The notes beneath the pieces are model-generated. The model saw nothing but the letters and a program-made list of their open reading frames with translations, had not been told where the DNA came from and ran no database searches. Positions 6,002-6,021 of a DNA stretch of 6,021 bases are shown here, in pieces; positions within the stretch are counted from its first letter, which is position 1; each line of letters opens with the position of its first letter. The position numbers and the translations under genes are program-made. Source of the DNA: Actinomycetota bacterium (GTDB lineage: Bacteria > Actinomycetota > Thermoleophilia > Gaiellales > Gaiellaceae); assembly GCA_005885565.1 (NCBI GenBank), contig VAXK01000095.1, forward strand, positions 1-6,021, given 5' to 3'.

Positions 6002-6021
6002 GCGTCGGCCTCGCCCGCGAG

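Noticed and set aside
6002..6021. Start of a further gene after the small subunit, such as a mutase chaperone GTPase
   Set aside because: Only 20 bases remain, with no start codon or recognisable peptide, so nothing can be supported.
1..6021. CRISPR arrays, tRNA/rRNA genes, insertion sequences, phage or defence genes
   Set aside because: No regularly spaced short repeats, no cloverleaf-like or rRNA sequence, and no transposase or integrase motifs were seen. The only repeats are the protein-coding Ig-like units.

Overview
The window is very GC-rich bacterial DNA (about 70% G+C by eye, with G or C in most third codon positions). Its genes have GTG/ATG starts with a TANNNT element a few bases upstream and no visible Shine-Dalgarno sequence. 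Together with the secreted Ig-like protein, this suggests a deep-branching high-GC actinobacterium such as the Thermoleophilia (Gaiellales/Solirubrobacterales). That placement is an inference from style, not proof.

Layout: (1) Positions 1 to about 2361, minus strand: the first ~787 codons of a large exported, multi-domain, Ig-like surface protein. Its C-terminus lies beyond the left edge. (2) About 2362-2521: a divergent intergenic region with a perfect 16-bp inverted repeat and a -10-like box just before the next gene. (3) 2522-4192, plus strand: the stand-alone catalytic large subunit of a coenzyme B12-dependent acyl-CoA mutase. It carries the Phe/Gln pair typical of isobutyryl-CoA mutase (IcmA) instead of the Tyr/Arg pair of methylmalonyl-CoA mutase. 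(4) 4226-4786 and 4830-5585, plus strand: two adjacent, mutually similar membrane-anchored proteins of unknown function. (5) 5606-6001, plus strand: the separate B12-binding small subunit (IcmB-like) with the K-x3-D-x-H-x2-G cofactor motif. The last 20 bases hold nothing callable.

How they fit together: the large and small subunits should form one adenosylcobalamin enzyme that rearranges the carbon skeleton of a short acyl-CoA, probably isobutyryl-CoA to and from n-butyryl-CoA, linking valine/branched-chain and straight-chain acyl-CoA pools. Unusually, the two subunit genes are separated by the pair of paralogous membrane proteins. All four plus-strand genes are closely spaced (20-43 nt gaps), yet each has its own TANNNT box 6-7 nt before its start. 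This suggests leaderless transcripts and separate promoters inside an operon-like array. The most notable points are the substrate-signature residues, the split mutase with an inserted membrane-protein pair, and the uniform leaderless architecture.
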